Shown here: positions 55,279 through 63,532 of the stretch, one piece after another
Position numbering within the stretch: the first letter of the stretch is position 1
How the letters are laid out: each line of letters starts with the position of its first letter
Assembly: GCA_009377525.1 (NCBI GenBank)
Contig: WHTW01000008.1
Location: 430 to 64,429 of the forward strand
Reading direction: 5' to 3'
DNA: 64,000 nt
DNA from: Rhodospirillales bacterium
GTDB taxonomy: Bacteria > Pseudomonadota > Alphaproteobacteria > Reyranellales > Reyranellaceae
Program-made: the position numbers and the translations under genes
Notes under the pieces: generated by a model
What the model saw: the letters and a program-made list of their open reading frames with translations, nothing else
Database searches by the model: none
Told to the model about the DNA's origin: nothing

Positions 55279-56466
55279 ATGGACGCCGTTTTCGTCGTTG
55301 AATGGCTCAATCTGGTGCTGCGCTGGGCCCACATGATCGTGGGCGTCGCCTGGATCGGCGCCTCCTTCTATTTCATCTGGCTGGACAACCACCTCCATCC
55401 GCCGCTCGATCCGGCCGATGCCGCCAAGGGCATCGGCGGCGAGGTCTGGGCGGTGCATGGTGGCGGCTTCTACACCGCCAAGAAGTTCACCCTCGCCCCC
55501 GAGAAGCTTCCGCCCGAGCTGCACTGGTTCAAGTGGGAGGCTTACACCACCCTGATCACCGGCTTCTTCCTGCTGTGCCTGGTCTTCTACTACGGCGCGG
55601 AAGTGGCGTTGATCGACCCGTCGGTGATGCCCCTCACCAAGGCCGAAGCGATCGCCATCGGGCTCGGCTTCCTGGTGCTGGGCTGGCTGGTCTATGACGG
55701 GCTATGCCGCTCGGCCTTCGGCGAGGACGACGCCATCCTGGGCGGCCTGCTGATGGTCTATTGCGCCGTGTCGGCCTGGGCGCTCTGCCACCTGTTCTCG
55801 GGACGCGGCGCCTACATCCATTTCGGCGCCATGCTGGGCACCATCATGGTGCTGAACGTCTACTACGTGATCATCCCCGGCCAGCGCGAGCTGGTGAAGG
55901 CCAAGGAGGAAGGCCGCACCCCTGATCCCAAGTACGGGCTGATGGGCCGCCAGCGCTCGGTCCACAACACCTATTTCACCCTGCCCGTGCTGTTCACCAT
56001 GATCAGCGGCCACTATGCCGGCCTCTACGGGCACGAGTGGAACTGGGTCCTGCTGTTGCTGATCTCCGCAGGCGGCGCCCTGGTGCGGATATGGTTCGTG
56101 CAGCGCCACAAGGGCAACCAGAACCCCCTGGTCCTGGCAACCGGCCTGGTCGTGCTGGCGATCACCGCCCTCGTCTCCCTGCCCCGGCCCGAGGCCGATA
56201 TCGGCCCGCCCGCCTCCTTCGCCGAGGTCCAGCCGATCTTCAAGGAGCGCTGCCAGTCCTGCCATGCCGCCAAGCCCATGCAGGCAGGCTTTGCCGCCCC
56301 GCCCAAGGGGGTGATCCTGGAGACATCTGAGGAAATCCGGGCCCGGGCCGCGATGATCAACCAGCAAGTGTGGGTCACCCGGGTCATGCCGCCCGGCAAC
56401 CTCACCCACATGACCGACGCCGAGCGACGCATGATTGCGCGCTGGTTCAAGGGCGGCGCAGAATAG
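55279..56466 (+). CDS. puuD: Urate hydroxylase PuuD with C-terminal cytochrome c
   Basis: A 395-aa membrane protein of the PuuD (DUF989) family that oxidises urate to 5-hydroxyisourate. Eight or so hydrophobic helices span residues 1-310, with [38 protein letters not shown] and [21 protein letters not shown] periplasmic cytochrome c domain follows, with heme site C325-x2-C328-H329 (CQSCH) and an axial Met in [11 protein letters not shown]. Electrons from urate thus reach the respiratory chain without producing H2O2. No other purine genes are adjacent. Confidence 0.92.
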   Translation: MDAVFVVEWLNLVLRWAHMIVGVAWIGASFYFIWLDNHLHPPLDPADAAKGIGGEVWAVHGGGFYTAKKFTLAPEKLPPELHWFKWEAYTTLITGFFLLCLVFYYGAEVALIDPSVMPLTKAEAIAIGLGFLVLGWLVYDGLCRSAFGEDDAILGGLLMVYCAVSAWALCHLFSGRGAYIHFGAMLGTIMVLNVYYVIIPGQRELVKAKEEGRTPDPKYGLMGRQRSVHNTYFTLPVLFTMISGHYAGLYGHEWNWVLLLLISAGGALVRIWFVQRHKGNQNPLVLATGLVVLAITALVSLPRPEADIGPPASFAEVQPIFKERCQSCHAAKPMQAGFAAPPKGVILETSEEIRARAAMINQQVWVTRVMPPGNLTHMTDAERRMIARWFKGGAE

Positions 56467-56471
56467 AGGCC

Positions 56472-56933
56472 ATGATGGCTCGCTCGGGACGGATGCCGTG
56501 GCGGCGCCTGCTGACGGCGGTATTGGCGGCAGTCGCGATCTTTCTCTACTGGACGCACGTCGCCGAGCGCGGACAGCGCGACCTCGTGCGCAGCCCGGCC
56601 GCTACCGACACCAGCATGTCGACGCAATCTCGCGGCTGGGGCGCCAGTGCCGGCTTTGCCGACCAGCGCCGCCTCGACGAGCATTTCGAGAAGCATGGCG
56701 CGGAGTTCGGTCGCATCACCAAGCAGGACTACCTGCGCCAGGCCCAGCTTCTACGCGATGCCAGGGTCGGCGGTCCCGTGCTCGAAGCCGTTCGACGCGA
56801 TGGCGTCGTCACGCGCTACGACCAGCAGACGGGAGCTTTCATCGCCTTCAATGCCAACGGCGTCATCCGCACCTTCTTCAAGCCCAACGACGGCGAGCGC
56901 TACTGGCGCCGCCAGGCGGAGCGCCGGGAATGA
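56472..56933 (+). CDS. Membrane-anchored CdiA-CT-like nuclease toxin
   Basis: A 153-aa protein. A hydrophobic N-terminal segment (LLTAVLAAVAIFLYW, residues ~13-27) is followed by a low-complexity linker. The C-terminal ~85-residue domain contains LDEHFEKHGAEFGRITKQDY, GGPVLEAVRRDGVVTRYD and FNANGVIRTFFKPNDG. This tail resembles the BECR/EndoU-like RNase domains at the C-terminus of contact-dependent inhibition (CdiA) and other polymorphic toxins. Here it is a separate short gene without the large secretion module. The stop overlaps the start of the next gene (ATGA), as for toxin-immunity pairs. Activity and secretion are inferred. Confidence 0.6.
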   Translation: MMARSGRMPWRRLLTAVLAAVAIFLYWTHVAERGQRDLVRSPAATDTSMSTQSRGWGASAGFADQRRLDEHFEKHGAEFGRITKQDYLRQAQLLRDARVGGPVLEAVRRDGVVTRYDQQTGAFIAFNANGVIRTFFKPNDGERYWRRQAERRE

Positions 56934-57307
56934 AACCACCGCCGCCGCCCGGCCCACCCGACGTCGCCGACCTCCGAGAGTTGATCGACCAGTGGGCCGA
57001 ATTCACCAACGACCTGGTCAAGGGCTATAGCTTCGACCTCGACAACTGGCTGAACGACGTCGACGTGCGCGAACTGATCCTCGAGGCGCTGCCGATGTTC
57101 AGCAGCGAGGAGCTGGGCGAGCACGCGCTGAAGCTCGATCAGGCCGACAAGGCCTTCATGTCGGCGACCCGCGACTTCAAGAAGTGCGTATGGGGCAAGG
57201 GTACGTCCCGGAAGGAGAGATGGACGCCACAGAAGAACTGGTGGTACTTCCGCACGCCGCTCAGCTCCAACGGCCAGCTCGAGGACGAGCTGGCGACAAT
57301 TCGCTGA
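56930..57307 (+). CDS. Putative immunity protein for the CdiA-CT-like toxin
   Basis: A 125-aa acidic, soluble, mostly helical protein with a Pro-rich start (PPPPPGPPDVADL), then LIDQWAEFTNDLVKGYSFDLD and VRELILEALPMFSSEEL. A Trp/Lys-rich part (RWTPQKNWWYFRTPL) ends the chain. It has no signal peptide or membrane segment. It is translationally coupled to the nuclease-like gene by a 4-nt overlap, the usual layout for immunity proteins. I do not recognise the family; the role is inferred from position. Confidence 0.5.
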   Translation: MKPPPPPGPPDVADLRELIDQWAEFTNDLVKGYSFDLDNWLNDVDVRELILEALPMFSSEELGEHALKLDQADKAFMSATRDFKKCVWGKGTSRKERWTPQKNWWYFRTPLSSNGQLEDELATIR

Positions 57308-57313
57308 GAGCCG

Positions 57314-58084
57314 ATGAGCCAGCCGAAAATCCTGGTCGAGACCGCGCCGCCGGTCACCACGATCATCATCAATCGTCCGCAGGTGAAGAACGCCCTCGAC
57401 AACGAGGCGGCCCACGCCTTGGCCGCGGCGCTGAAAGCTTTCGAGGCGGACACCGAGGCCCGCGTCGCCGTGCTGACCGGTGTGGGCGGCGCCTTCTGCG
57501 CCGGTGCCGATCTCAAGGAGCTGGGATCGGGCACCGACTACTTTCCGTGGGCCGGCAGCGACGACGGCCCTCTGCGCGCACCGCTTGCCAAGCCGGTGAT
57601 CGCCGCCATCGAGGGCCATGCCTGCGCCGGCGGGCTGGGTGTGGCGCTGTTCTGCGACATCCGCATCGTCGACGAAACGGCGACTTTCGGCGTGTTCTCG
57701 CGCCGCTGGGGCGTGCCGATGAGTGACGGCACGACCGTGCGCCTGCCGCGCATCGTCGGCCAAGGTCGCGCGTTGGACATGCTGCTGACAGGCCGCGCCG
57801 TCGGCGCCGACGAGGCGATCACCATTGGGTTGGCCACCCGCAAGGTGGCGCGTGCCACGACGCGGATGGAGGCCGAAGCGCTTGCCCGCCAGATCGCGGG
57901 CTTCCCGCCGATCGCCATGATATCCGACAGGCAGTCGGCCTACGAAAGCTTCGACCGCGACCAGGCTTCCGCCGTGCGGCGGGAAATGGAATTGTCGCTG
58001 GCGGCGCGGCGGCGGGAATCGCAGAAAGGCGCGGCGCGTTTCGCCAAGGGCGACGGTCGGCACGGCAAGTTCGAGAGGCAGTGA
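57314..58084 (+). CDS. Enoyl-CoA hydratase/isomerase family protein
   Basis: A 256-aa crotonase-fold protein. VTTIIINRPQVKNALDNEAA is the N-terminal strand. The oxyanion-hole segments are GGAFCAGADLKELG and EGHACAGGLGVALFCDIRI. FGVFSRRWGVPMSDGTTVRL lies where the catalytic Glu residues usually are, and here one appears to be Gly/Val, so hydratase activity cannot be assumed. A hydrolase or isomerase is possible. It is closely related in layout to the enoyl-CoA hydratase at 60344. The next gene starts directly after its stop. Confidence 0.85.
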   Translation: MSQPKILVETAPPVTTIIINRPQVKNALDNEAAHALAAALKAFEADTEARVAVLTGVGGAFCAGADLKELGSGTDYFPWAGSDDGPLRAPLAKPVIAAIEGHACAGGLGVALFCDIRIVDETATFGVFSRRWGVPMSDGTTVRLPRIVGQGRALDMLLTGRAVGADEAITIGLATRKVARATTRMEAEALARQIAGFPPIAMISDRQSAYESFDRDQASAVRREMELSLAARRRESQKGAARFAKGDGRHGKFERQ

Positions 58085-59107
58085 ATGCGGGCATTGGTTT
58101 GCGAGGCTTACGGGCCGATCGAAGGTCTCAAGATTGCCGATGTGCCAGTGCCTGAGCCCGAGGCGGGCGAAGTGCTGTTGCGGGTCGGCGCGGCTGGCGT
58201 GAGCTTCGCCGCCCTGTTGGGCGTGCAGGGCAAGCACCAGAACAAGCCGCCCCTGCCTTATGTGCCAGGCAATGAGATGGCCGGACACATCGTCAAGCTG
58301 GGTGCAGGCGTCACCAATCTCTCGGTCGGCCAGCGGATCGCCACCGGTGTCAGTCAGGGCGCCTTTGCCGAATACGCGGTGGCGACGGCGGCGAACGTCC
58401 TGCCGATCCCCGAGACCATGCCGTATGCGCAGGCGACCAACTTTCCGACCCTCTATCCGACGGCTTACGGCGCGCTGAAGTGGAAGGCCAACATGCAGCC
58501 GGGCGAGGTGCTGCTGGTGCACGGCGCGGGCGGCGGCTCAGGCCTGACGGCGATCGAGGTCGGCAAGGCGATGGGCGCCGTCGTCATTGCCTCCGCCGGC
58601 GGCGCCGACAAGCTCGCGGCTGCGCGGGAAGCCGGCGCGGATCACCTTATCGACTACCGCTCGGAAGACCTGCGCGGCCGGGTGCTGGAGCTGACCGGTG
58701 GCCACGGCGCCGACGTCATCTACGATCCGGTCGGCGGATCAGCCTTCGACATCTCACTGCGTTGCGTGGCGCCGGAAGGAAGGCTGATCCCGATGGGCTT
58801 TGCCAGCGGCACCATCCCGCAGATTCCGGCCAACATCCTGTTGGTCAAGAACGTGACAGTGATCGGCTTCTACTACGGCTACTACACGGGCTGGGGTGGT
58901 CGCGGCGAGCCGACGGAGAAGGACGCAGCTTCGTTGGCGAAGCGCCGGGCCATGGTGGCGGCTGCGCAGGCCGAGCTGATGCGCTGGTTCACCGAGGACA
59001 AGCTCAGGGCCACGATTGCCGGCACCTTCGATCTCGCCGACTGGGTCCAGGGCTTCAAGCTGGTCGAGGAGCGCACCGTGGTCGGCAAGGCCGTCCTTGT
59101 CCCCTGA
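58085..59107 (+). CDS. NADPH:quinone oxidoreductase-family (zeta-crystallin-like) protein
   Basis: A 340-aa MDR-superfamily enzyme without zinc ligands. The GroES-like N-terminal domain is PLPYVPGNEMAGHIVKLGAG. The nucleotide site is LLVHGAGGGSGLTAIEVGKAMGA near residue 145, followed by a Ser/Ala region compatible with NADPH. GADVIYDPVGGSAFD and VIGFYYGYYTGWGGRG are in the C-terminal part. It reduces quinones or enones with NADPH. The ATG abuts the stop of the enoyl-CoA hydratase gene (TGAATG), so the two are co-transcribed. Confidence 0.88.
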   Translation: MRALVCEAYGPIEGLKIADVPVPEPEAGEVLLRVGAAGVSFAALLGVQGKHQNKPPLPYVPGNEMAGHIVKLGAGVTNLSVGQRIATGVSQGAFAEYAVATAANVLPIPETMPYAQATNFPTLYPTAYGALKWKANMQPGEVLLVHGAGGGSGLTAIEVGKAMGAVVIASAGGADKLAAAREAGADHLIDYRSEDLRGRVLELTGGHGADVIYDPVGGSAFDISLRCVAPEGRLIPMGFASGTIPQIPANILLVKNVTVIGFYYGYYTGWGGRGEPTEKDAASLAKRRAMVAAAQAELMRWFTEDKLRATIAGTFDLADWVQGFKLVEERTVVGKAVLVP

Positions 59108-59150
59108 GGGAGGCTTGTTTGCGGGTGACTTTCCGGCATAGTTCCCACGC

Positions 59151-59537
59151 ATGCCGGTGCAGTGGACCGTATCCCATCCGACCCGCCTGGTGATCGCAGT
59201 CGCCAGGGGCGATCTCCGCCTTCTGGATATTGAGCACTATCTCGACGGCGTCGTCACGGCGAATGTCCTGGCATACCGCAAGATCTTCGACATGACGCAG
59301 GCGACGCCCAACCTCAGCGATGACGACTTGATGGCGCTGGGAGCGCGCATCCGTGCCTACATCGCGCTGGGCCGCATCGGCGCTTTGGCCATCGTCGCAA
59401 CCACCGAGAAGAGCCACCGGCAGGCCCGCATGTTCGCCGCTCTCGCCGAGGCTGATCGGCCGATCAAGATCTTCCGTGAACTCCATCTGGCGCGGCAATG
59501 GCTGGACGCCCAACCCGATCCGCAGCCCGGGTCCTGA
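59151..59537 (+). CDS. Hypothetical STAS/SpoIIAA-like protein
   Basis: A 128-aa cytoplasmic protein. WTVSHPTRLVIAVARGDLRL, DIEHYLDGVVTANVLAYRKIFD and MALGARIRAYIALGRIGALAIVAT resemble the beta-alpha arrangement of STAS/SpoIIAA-like proteins found in alphaproteobacteria. AEADRPIKIFRELHLARQWL is the C-terminal helix. No catalytic motif is visible. Family assignment is by pattern and tentative. It is separated by 43 nt from the quinone oxidoreductase gene and convergent with the phytanoyl-CoA dioxygenase. Confidence 0.6.
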   Translation: MPVQWTVSHPTRLVIAVARGDLRLLDIEHYLDGVVTANVLAYRKIFDMTQATPNLSDDDLMALGARIRAYIALGRIGALAIVATTEKSHRQARMFAALAEADRPIKIFRELHLARQWLDAQPDPQPGS

Positions 59538-59540
59538 GGT

Positions 59541-60347
59541 TCAAAGGACTTTCGGAAACATCGCGCATTCGAGCTTGTCGCCGGGCTTGAGCCCGTGCCC
59601 TTCGAGGGGCGGCGAGATCTGGCCGATACGCGCGGCGTAGCGCGCATCGTCGCCACACCAGCGCGTCGCCCAGGCCCGGCGCCGGCGCGCGGTCGACAGG
59701 TTGCCCGACGCGCCGTGCAGCGTGAGCGCATGGAAGGCGATGACATCACCCGGCTCGATGTCCCAGGCGAGGAATTCGTGACGCTCGCGTTCGGCATCGA
59801 GATCGGGCAGCGGCTCGAAGCGTGGATCGGCGACCGCCAGGTCGACGCCACCCTGCCGGAAGAATTTCGGCTGGAACCACCGGCCCCAGCGATGCGAGCC
59901 CTTCACGTACTCCACGCACGTCGCGTGATCGACCGGATCGAGCGGCAGCCACAGCGAGACGATCTGCTCGCCGTCGATCGGATAGTAGGGCTGGTCGTGA
60001 TGCCAGGGAGTGCGTTCGCGCGTGCCCGGCTCCTTCACCAGGAGATGGTCGTGATAGTAGACGACCTCGCGTGAGCCCATGATCCGGGCGGCAATCTCGC
60101 GCGCCGGCGAGCGATAGACGAAGTCGCGGGCCGCCGCATGGCGTTGCCAGAGCTGGAAATCGACGAAGAACAGGCCGGGCGCCCCCTGCGGCGTGTTGAG
60201 CCGCACCATGGGACCAGGACTTGCCATGTCGGCATCGACCGCCTCTCGCAGGCGCTCGATCCAGTCGAGGGCGAAGGTGCCGCGCAGGCAGATCGCGCCG
60301 TCGGCGCGATAGCGCGCGACCTCCTCGTCGGTCGGGAGGCGCGTCAC
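59541..60347 (-). CDS. Phytanoyl-CoA dioxygenase-family protein
   Basis: A 268-aa Fe(II)/2-oxoglutarate oxygenase of the PhyH family. ARYRADGAICLRGTFALDWIERL is the N-terminal region. The iron ligands are His and Asp in TPWHHDQPYYPIDGEQI and the distal His in VIAFHALTLHGASGN. CVEYVKGSHRWGRWF is the family's typical core strand. The substrate (acyl-CoA, amino acid or secondary metabolite) is unknown. The start codon overlaps the stop of the upstream enoyl-CoA hydratase gene by 4 nt. Confidence 0.88.
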   Translation of the reverse strand: MTRLPTDEEVARYRADGAICLRGTFALDWIERLREAVDADMASPGPMVRLNTPQGAPGLFFVDFQLWQRHAAARDFVYRSPAREIAARIMGSREVVYYHDHLLVKEPGTRERTPWHHDQPYYPIDGEQIVSLWLPLDPVDHATCVEYVKGSHRWGRWFQPKFFRQGGVDLAVADPRFEPLPDLDAERERHEFLAWDIEPGDVIAFHALTLHGASGNLSTARRRRAWATRWCGDDARYAARIGQISPPLEGHGLKPGDKLECAMFPKVL

Positions 60348-61129
60348 CAGATGTTGCCGAAGTTGCCGCCGCGGCCCTTGCCTTCGGCGAAGCGCGCGGC
60401 GCCTGAGCGCGCCTCGGCCTGCAGCGCCGGCAGGCCGCGTTCCGCTTCATTGACCAGCGCCTCGGCGACATCGAGGCCCCACTGTTCATAGGACGACCGG
60501 CGGTCCGAGCGCAGGCAGGTTTGCGGAAACCGCGTGAGTTGCTGGGCGAGCGCGATCGCCTCGGTCAGCGCCTGGCCCTGCGGCACCAGGCGATTGGCCA
60601 ACCCCCACTCAAGCGCTTCGCGCGCACCGACCTCTCGTCCGGTCAGGATCATGTCCAGCGCGCGGCTGTGGCCGATCAGGCGCGGCAGACGCACCGTGCC
60701 GCCATCGACCAGGGGCACGCCCCAGCGTCGGCAGAACACGCCGAACTTGGCGCTCTCGGACGCCACGCGCATGTCGCACCACAACGCCAGCTCGAGGCCG
60801 CCAGCGACGGCATAGCCTTCGACAGCCGCGATCACCGGCTTGGACAGCAGATGGCGCGTCGGTCCCATCGGACCCGGGGCTTTGGCGTCATACAGCGGCG
60901 CGTCCGCCGATCTCGGCCTGGCGGCGACCTTGAGGTCGTAGCCGGCACAGAACGTGCCGCCACGCCCGGTCAGGATCGCCACCGATTGGCTGGCGTCAGC
61001 GTCGAAGGCGAGGAAGGCGTCGCGCAACAGCACCGCCGTCTCCGGATCGACGGCATTGCGCGCCTCAGCGAAGCGGTCGATCGCCACGACCGTGATCGGC
61101 CCTTCCTTTTCAACCACGACCTTCGCCAT
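60344..61129 (-). CDS. Enoyl-CoA hydratase/isomerase family protein
   Basis: A 261-aa crotonase-fold protein. ITVVAIDRFAEARNAVDPET is the first region. GRGGTFCAGYDLKVAA and EGYAVAGGLELALWCDMRVA form the oxyanion hole. FGVFCRRWGVPLVDGGTVRL is the active-site helix region; its catalytic Glu position is not clear. It resembles the protein at 57314. It is coupled to the dioxygenase downstream (ATGA overlap) and lies 15 nt after the MaoC gene, so the three probably act on the same acyl-CoA. Confidence 0.87.
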   Translation of the reverse strand: MAKVVVEKEGPITVVAIDRFAEARNAVDPETAVLLRDAFLAFDADASQSVAILTGRGGTFCAGYDLKVAARPRSADAPLYDAKAPGPMGPTRHLLSKPVIAAVEGYAVAGGLELALWCDMRVASESAKFGVFCRRWGVPLVDGGTVRLPRLIGHSRALDMILTGREVGAREALEWGLANRLVPQGQALTEAIALAQQLTRFPQTCLRSDRRSSYEQWGLDVAEALVNEAERGLPALQAEARSGAARFAEGKGRGGNFGNIW

Positions 61130-61144
61130 GTTCGCCTCTTGTCG

Positions 61145-61603
61145 CTAGCGTCCTTGCATCATGCGCAACGGCGTGTAGACCAGCACCGTCTCGCCCTTCT
61201 GGTTCTTGACGTTGTTGGTGGTGCGCACCAGCGCCCGCATCGGATCCTTGGAGGTCGGCCGGATCTCGGTGAGCTCGATCTCGACGTGGATGGTGTCGCC
61301 GACATAGGTCGGTCCCTTGATGTCGAAACCCATCGACAGGAAGGCGAGCCCGGTGCCCTGCAGCGTGGTCGGGATCACCAACCCCTCGGCCATGGAATAG
61401 ACCAAGGCACCCGGCACCGGATGGCCGCCACGCATCGGCGCGTGCTCTTTCACGTATTCCTTGTTGGTGAACAATTCCTCGGAAAAACCGCAAAGAGTGA
61501 CGAAATTCAGCAGATCAGCCTCGAATAAGGTCCGACCATAGGTGACGAAGCGGTCGCCGATCTTGAGCTCGCGCCAGTTCCAGCCCTCGCCGAGTTGCTT
61601 CAT
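61145..61603 (-). CDS. MaoC-like hot-dog dehydratase
   Basis: A 152-aa MaoC/(R)-hydratase-type hot-dog protein. It opens WRELKIGDRFVTYGRTLFEADLLNF; in R-hydratases the catalytic pair is Asp/His near this position, here FEADLLNFVTLCG. PVPGALVYSMAEGL is the second conserved stretch and GPTYVGDTIHVEIELTEIRP the core strand. The usual catalytic His is replaced by Val/Leu, so dehydratase activity needs testing. ATG 61603 is chosen because family homology starts there; a longer frame begins at 61681. Confidence 0.8.
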   Translation of the reverse strand: MKQLGEGWNWRELKIGDRFVTYGRTLFEADLLNFVTLCGFSEELFTNKEYVKEHAPMRGGHPVPGALVYSMAEGLVIPTTLQGTGLAFLSMGFDIKGPTYVGDTIHVEIELTEIRPTSKDPMRALVRTTNNVKNQKGETVLVYTPLRMMQGR

Positions 61604-61614
61604 GGTCGCGGCCG

Positions 61615-61800
61615 TCAATGGGCGTGGGCGCCGGATTGGACGCCTTCGGCCAGCACGTAGAGCCGGCTGCAATAGGGGCATTCCACCCGCCCCTCTTCGC
61701 CCAGGTTGAGATAGACTTTAGGATGGCCCAGGGCGCCGCCGCCGCCATCGCAGGCAACGCGGTCAGTATCGACAGTGATGACTTCAAACGGCTCGGTCAC
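61615..61800 (-). CDS. CHCC zinc-finger protein (NDUFS6-like)
   Basis: A 61-aa zinc-finger protein of the CHCC type also found in complex I subunit NDUFS6. The core VDTDRVACDGGGGALGHPKV gives Cys and His ligands; RVECPYCSRLYVL gives two more Cys. It lies at the end of a MaoC-hydratase-dioxygenase group, 11 nt before the MaoC start. The GTG start at 61800 is chosen because AAAGGAG lies 7 nt upstream and the length fits the family. Longer frames run back into the hydrolase gene on the other strand. Confidence 0.85.
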   Translation of the reverse strand: MTEPFEVITVDTDRVACDGGGGALGHPKVYLNLGEEGRVECPYCSRLYVLAEGVQSGAHAH

Positions 61801-61825
61801 AATCTCACTCCTTTGGCGGCTGGCG

Positions 61826-62842
61826 ATGATAGCGGTCACCGCGGCCCTGGTCATGCTTTCCGCCTGCGCCCCGACCGTTCGGCCCACGGTTTCGGGGAAC
61901 GGATCGGCGGCGAACGGATCGGCGCATACGCCGACCCTCACGTCCGACCGTTATGTCGCAGCCGACGGCACATCGCTACCGGTTGCCGTCTGGCCGGCCG
62001 CGACGGCCGCGCCCAAGGCGGTGATCCTGGGCCTGCACGGCTTCGGCGACTATCGCAAGGCGTGGGACGAACCGGCGCAGATCTGGGCCAAGGACGGCAT
62101 CACGACCTATTCCTACGACCAGCGCGGCTTCGGCAGCAGTCCGACGCGCGGCCGCTGGCCCGGCACCGAGGCCCTGGTCGGCGATGCCAAGGCGATGGTT
62201 TCGCTGCTGCGCGCCCGGTACCCCGGCGTGCCGCTCTATCTGGCCGGCGAGAGCATGGGCGGCGCGGTTGCGCTGGTCGCGGAGGACCAGGGTGCGCAAG
62301 TCGACGGGCTGATCCTGCTCGCCACGGCGCTGCGCTCGCGCGATACGTTCGGGCCGGTGGCAACCGCCGGCCTGTGGTTCTTCGCCCACACCATCCCGTG
62401 GTTCCCCTCCGGTCCGACCTCGATCGACTACAAGCCGACCGACAACCCCAAGACGCTGGAGAAGCTGCGCAACGACCCGCAGATCCTGCGTCAGGCCCGG
62501 CTCGACATGGGGTACGGGCTGGTCGACCTGATGGATGCGGCACGCGAGTCGGCGTCGCGCGTGCACGTGCCCTACCTGATGCTGCACGGCCTTGGCGATC
62601 GCATCATACCGCAGCAGCCGGTGAAGGCCGCCATAGAGATCATGCCGCCGCGGCCTGATTCGAAGCTCGCCTTCTACGAGGAAGGCTATCACCTGCTGCT
62701 GCGCGACAAGGAAGGCAAGACGGTGGCGGCCGACATCGCGGTCTGGATCGCCAACCACGAGGCGCCACTGCCTTCAGGCGCCGAGGCGGCGCGCTCGCAC
62801 CCCGATCTTGCGGCGCTATGGGGCTCCAAACGGAGCCGCTAA
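61826..62842 (+). CDS. Alpha/beta-hydrolase lipoprotein (monoacylglycerol lipase-like)
   Basis: A 338-aa lipoprotein. The signal is IAVTAALVMLSAC with the lipobox Cys at LSAC. The hydrolase fold has KAVILGLHGFGDYRKAW (oxyanion region), the nucleophile elbow LAGESMGGAVAL, an Asp in LHGLGDRIIP and a His in EEGYHLLLRD. It is similar to lysophospholipases/monoacylglycerol lipases and is probably anchored in the outer or inner membrane facing the periplasm. Starts at 61775 or 61826 are possible; 61826 makes the shorter, more typical signal. It is divergent from the zinc-finger gene, their starts only 26 nt apart. Confidence 0.82.
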   Translation: MIAVTAALVMLSACAPTVRPTVSGNGSAANGSAHTPTLTSDRYVAADGTSLPVAVWPAATAAPKAVILGLHGFGDYRKAWDEPAQIWAKDGITTYSYDQRGFGSSPTRGRWPGTEALVGDAKAMVSLLRARYPGVPLYLAGESMGGAVALVAEDQGAQVDGLILLATALRSRDTFGPVATAGLWFFAHTIPWFPSGPTSIDYKPTDNPKTLEKLRNDPQILRQARLDMGYGLVDLMDAARESASRVHVPYLMLHGLGDRIIPQQPVKAAIEIMPPRPDSKLAFYEEGYHLLLRDKEGKTVAADIAVWIANHEAPLPSGAEAARSHPDLAALWGSKRSR

Positions 62843-62846
62843 ATCT

Positions 62847-63155
62847 CTAGGCCGCGCAACGAACGACGACCGTGCCGGTGCCGCGCACGACGCTGGCGTC
62901 GCCGCGCGTCGGCATGTTCTCCATGTTGAGCGTGGTGTAGTTGCCCTTGCACATCGCCAAGGCGCGATTCTGGCAACCGCCCGCCATGCCACAGGTGATC
63001 TGGATAGCCTGCTTGCCGTCGGTCCAGGTGATCATCGTGGCGGTGGTGTCCGAGCGGGGATCAGGCCCGGGCACCGTGCTGGGATTGGTGCAGGCGGCGA
63101 CAAGAGCAGTCATGCCGAGGACAAGAATCCACCGAACCGACGCGCGCGAGACCAT
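62847..63155 (-). CDS. Small lipoprotein of unknown function
   Basis: A 102-aa protein with signal peptide WILVLGMTALVAAC; the lipobox VAAC predicts lipidation. The mature part ITWTDGKQAIQITCGMAGGC..ALAMCKGNY has several Cys that may form disulfides, then VRGTGTVVVRCAA at the end. It resembles small hypothetical lipoproteins of alphaproteobacteria with no assigned function. The gene is convergent with the hydrolase, 4 nt away. Localisation is the outer membrane or periplasm. Confidence 0.65.
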   Translation of the reverse strand: MVSRASVRWILVLGMTALVAACTNPSTVPGPDPRSDTTATMITWTDGKQAIQITCGMAGGCQNRALAMCKGNYTTLNMENMPTRGDASVVRGTGTVVVRCAA

Positions 63156-63256
63156 GTTCTCTCCCCCTTATTGCCGGTGGCCGACCGGGCATATGACAGT
63201 ACCGCGCAGCAACGGGCTCGTATAGTGTCGTCACCCACGGCACTTTGGGGAACTCG

Positions 63257-63532
63257 ATGCGATTGGCCTGGGCCACCTTGCCGATCGTGCTGTTCGCGAC
63301 GTCCACCGTTCAGGCGCAGCCGACCAATGAGCAGCTGGCGGCACGCTGTAGCGAGCTCGGCGCCATCTTCGACAAATACGGCACGCGCCGCAGCGAGGGT
63401 TCCGGCGGTCCCGACAGGATCCGGCTGGGTGCCGGCATCGACTGCCAGAAGGGCCGCTACGCCCAGGGCATCAAGGCGCTCGAGGACCTGCTCAGCCGCA
63501 ATCGCATTCCTTATCCGCCGGCGCCGTACTGA
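63257..63532 (+). CDS. Small exported protein of unknown function
   Basis: A 91-aa protein with signal peptide LAWATLPIVLFATSTVQAQP (cleavage after AQA-like). The mature part has ARCSELGAIFDKYGTRRSEG and IDCQKGRYAQGIKALEDLLS, two Cys that could form a disulfide, and a C-terminal helix. It is found as a hypothetical in related genomes; the function is unknown. ATG 63257 is used because the signal begins there; 63245 is an in-frame alternative. Its stop is adjacent to the stop of the convergent gene at 63533. Confidence 0.65.
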   Translation: MRLAWATLPIVLFATSTVQAQPTNEQLAARCSELGAIFDKYGTRRSEGSGGPDRIRLGAGIDCQKGRYAQGIKALEDLLSRNRIPYPPAPY

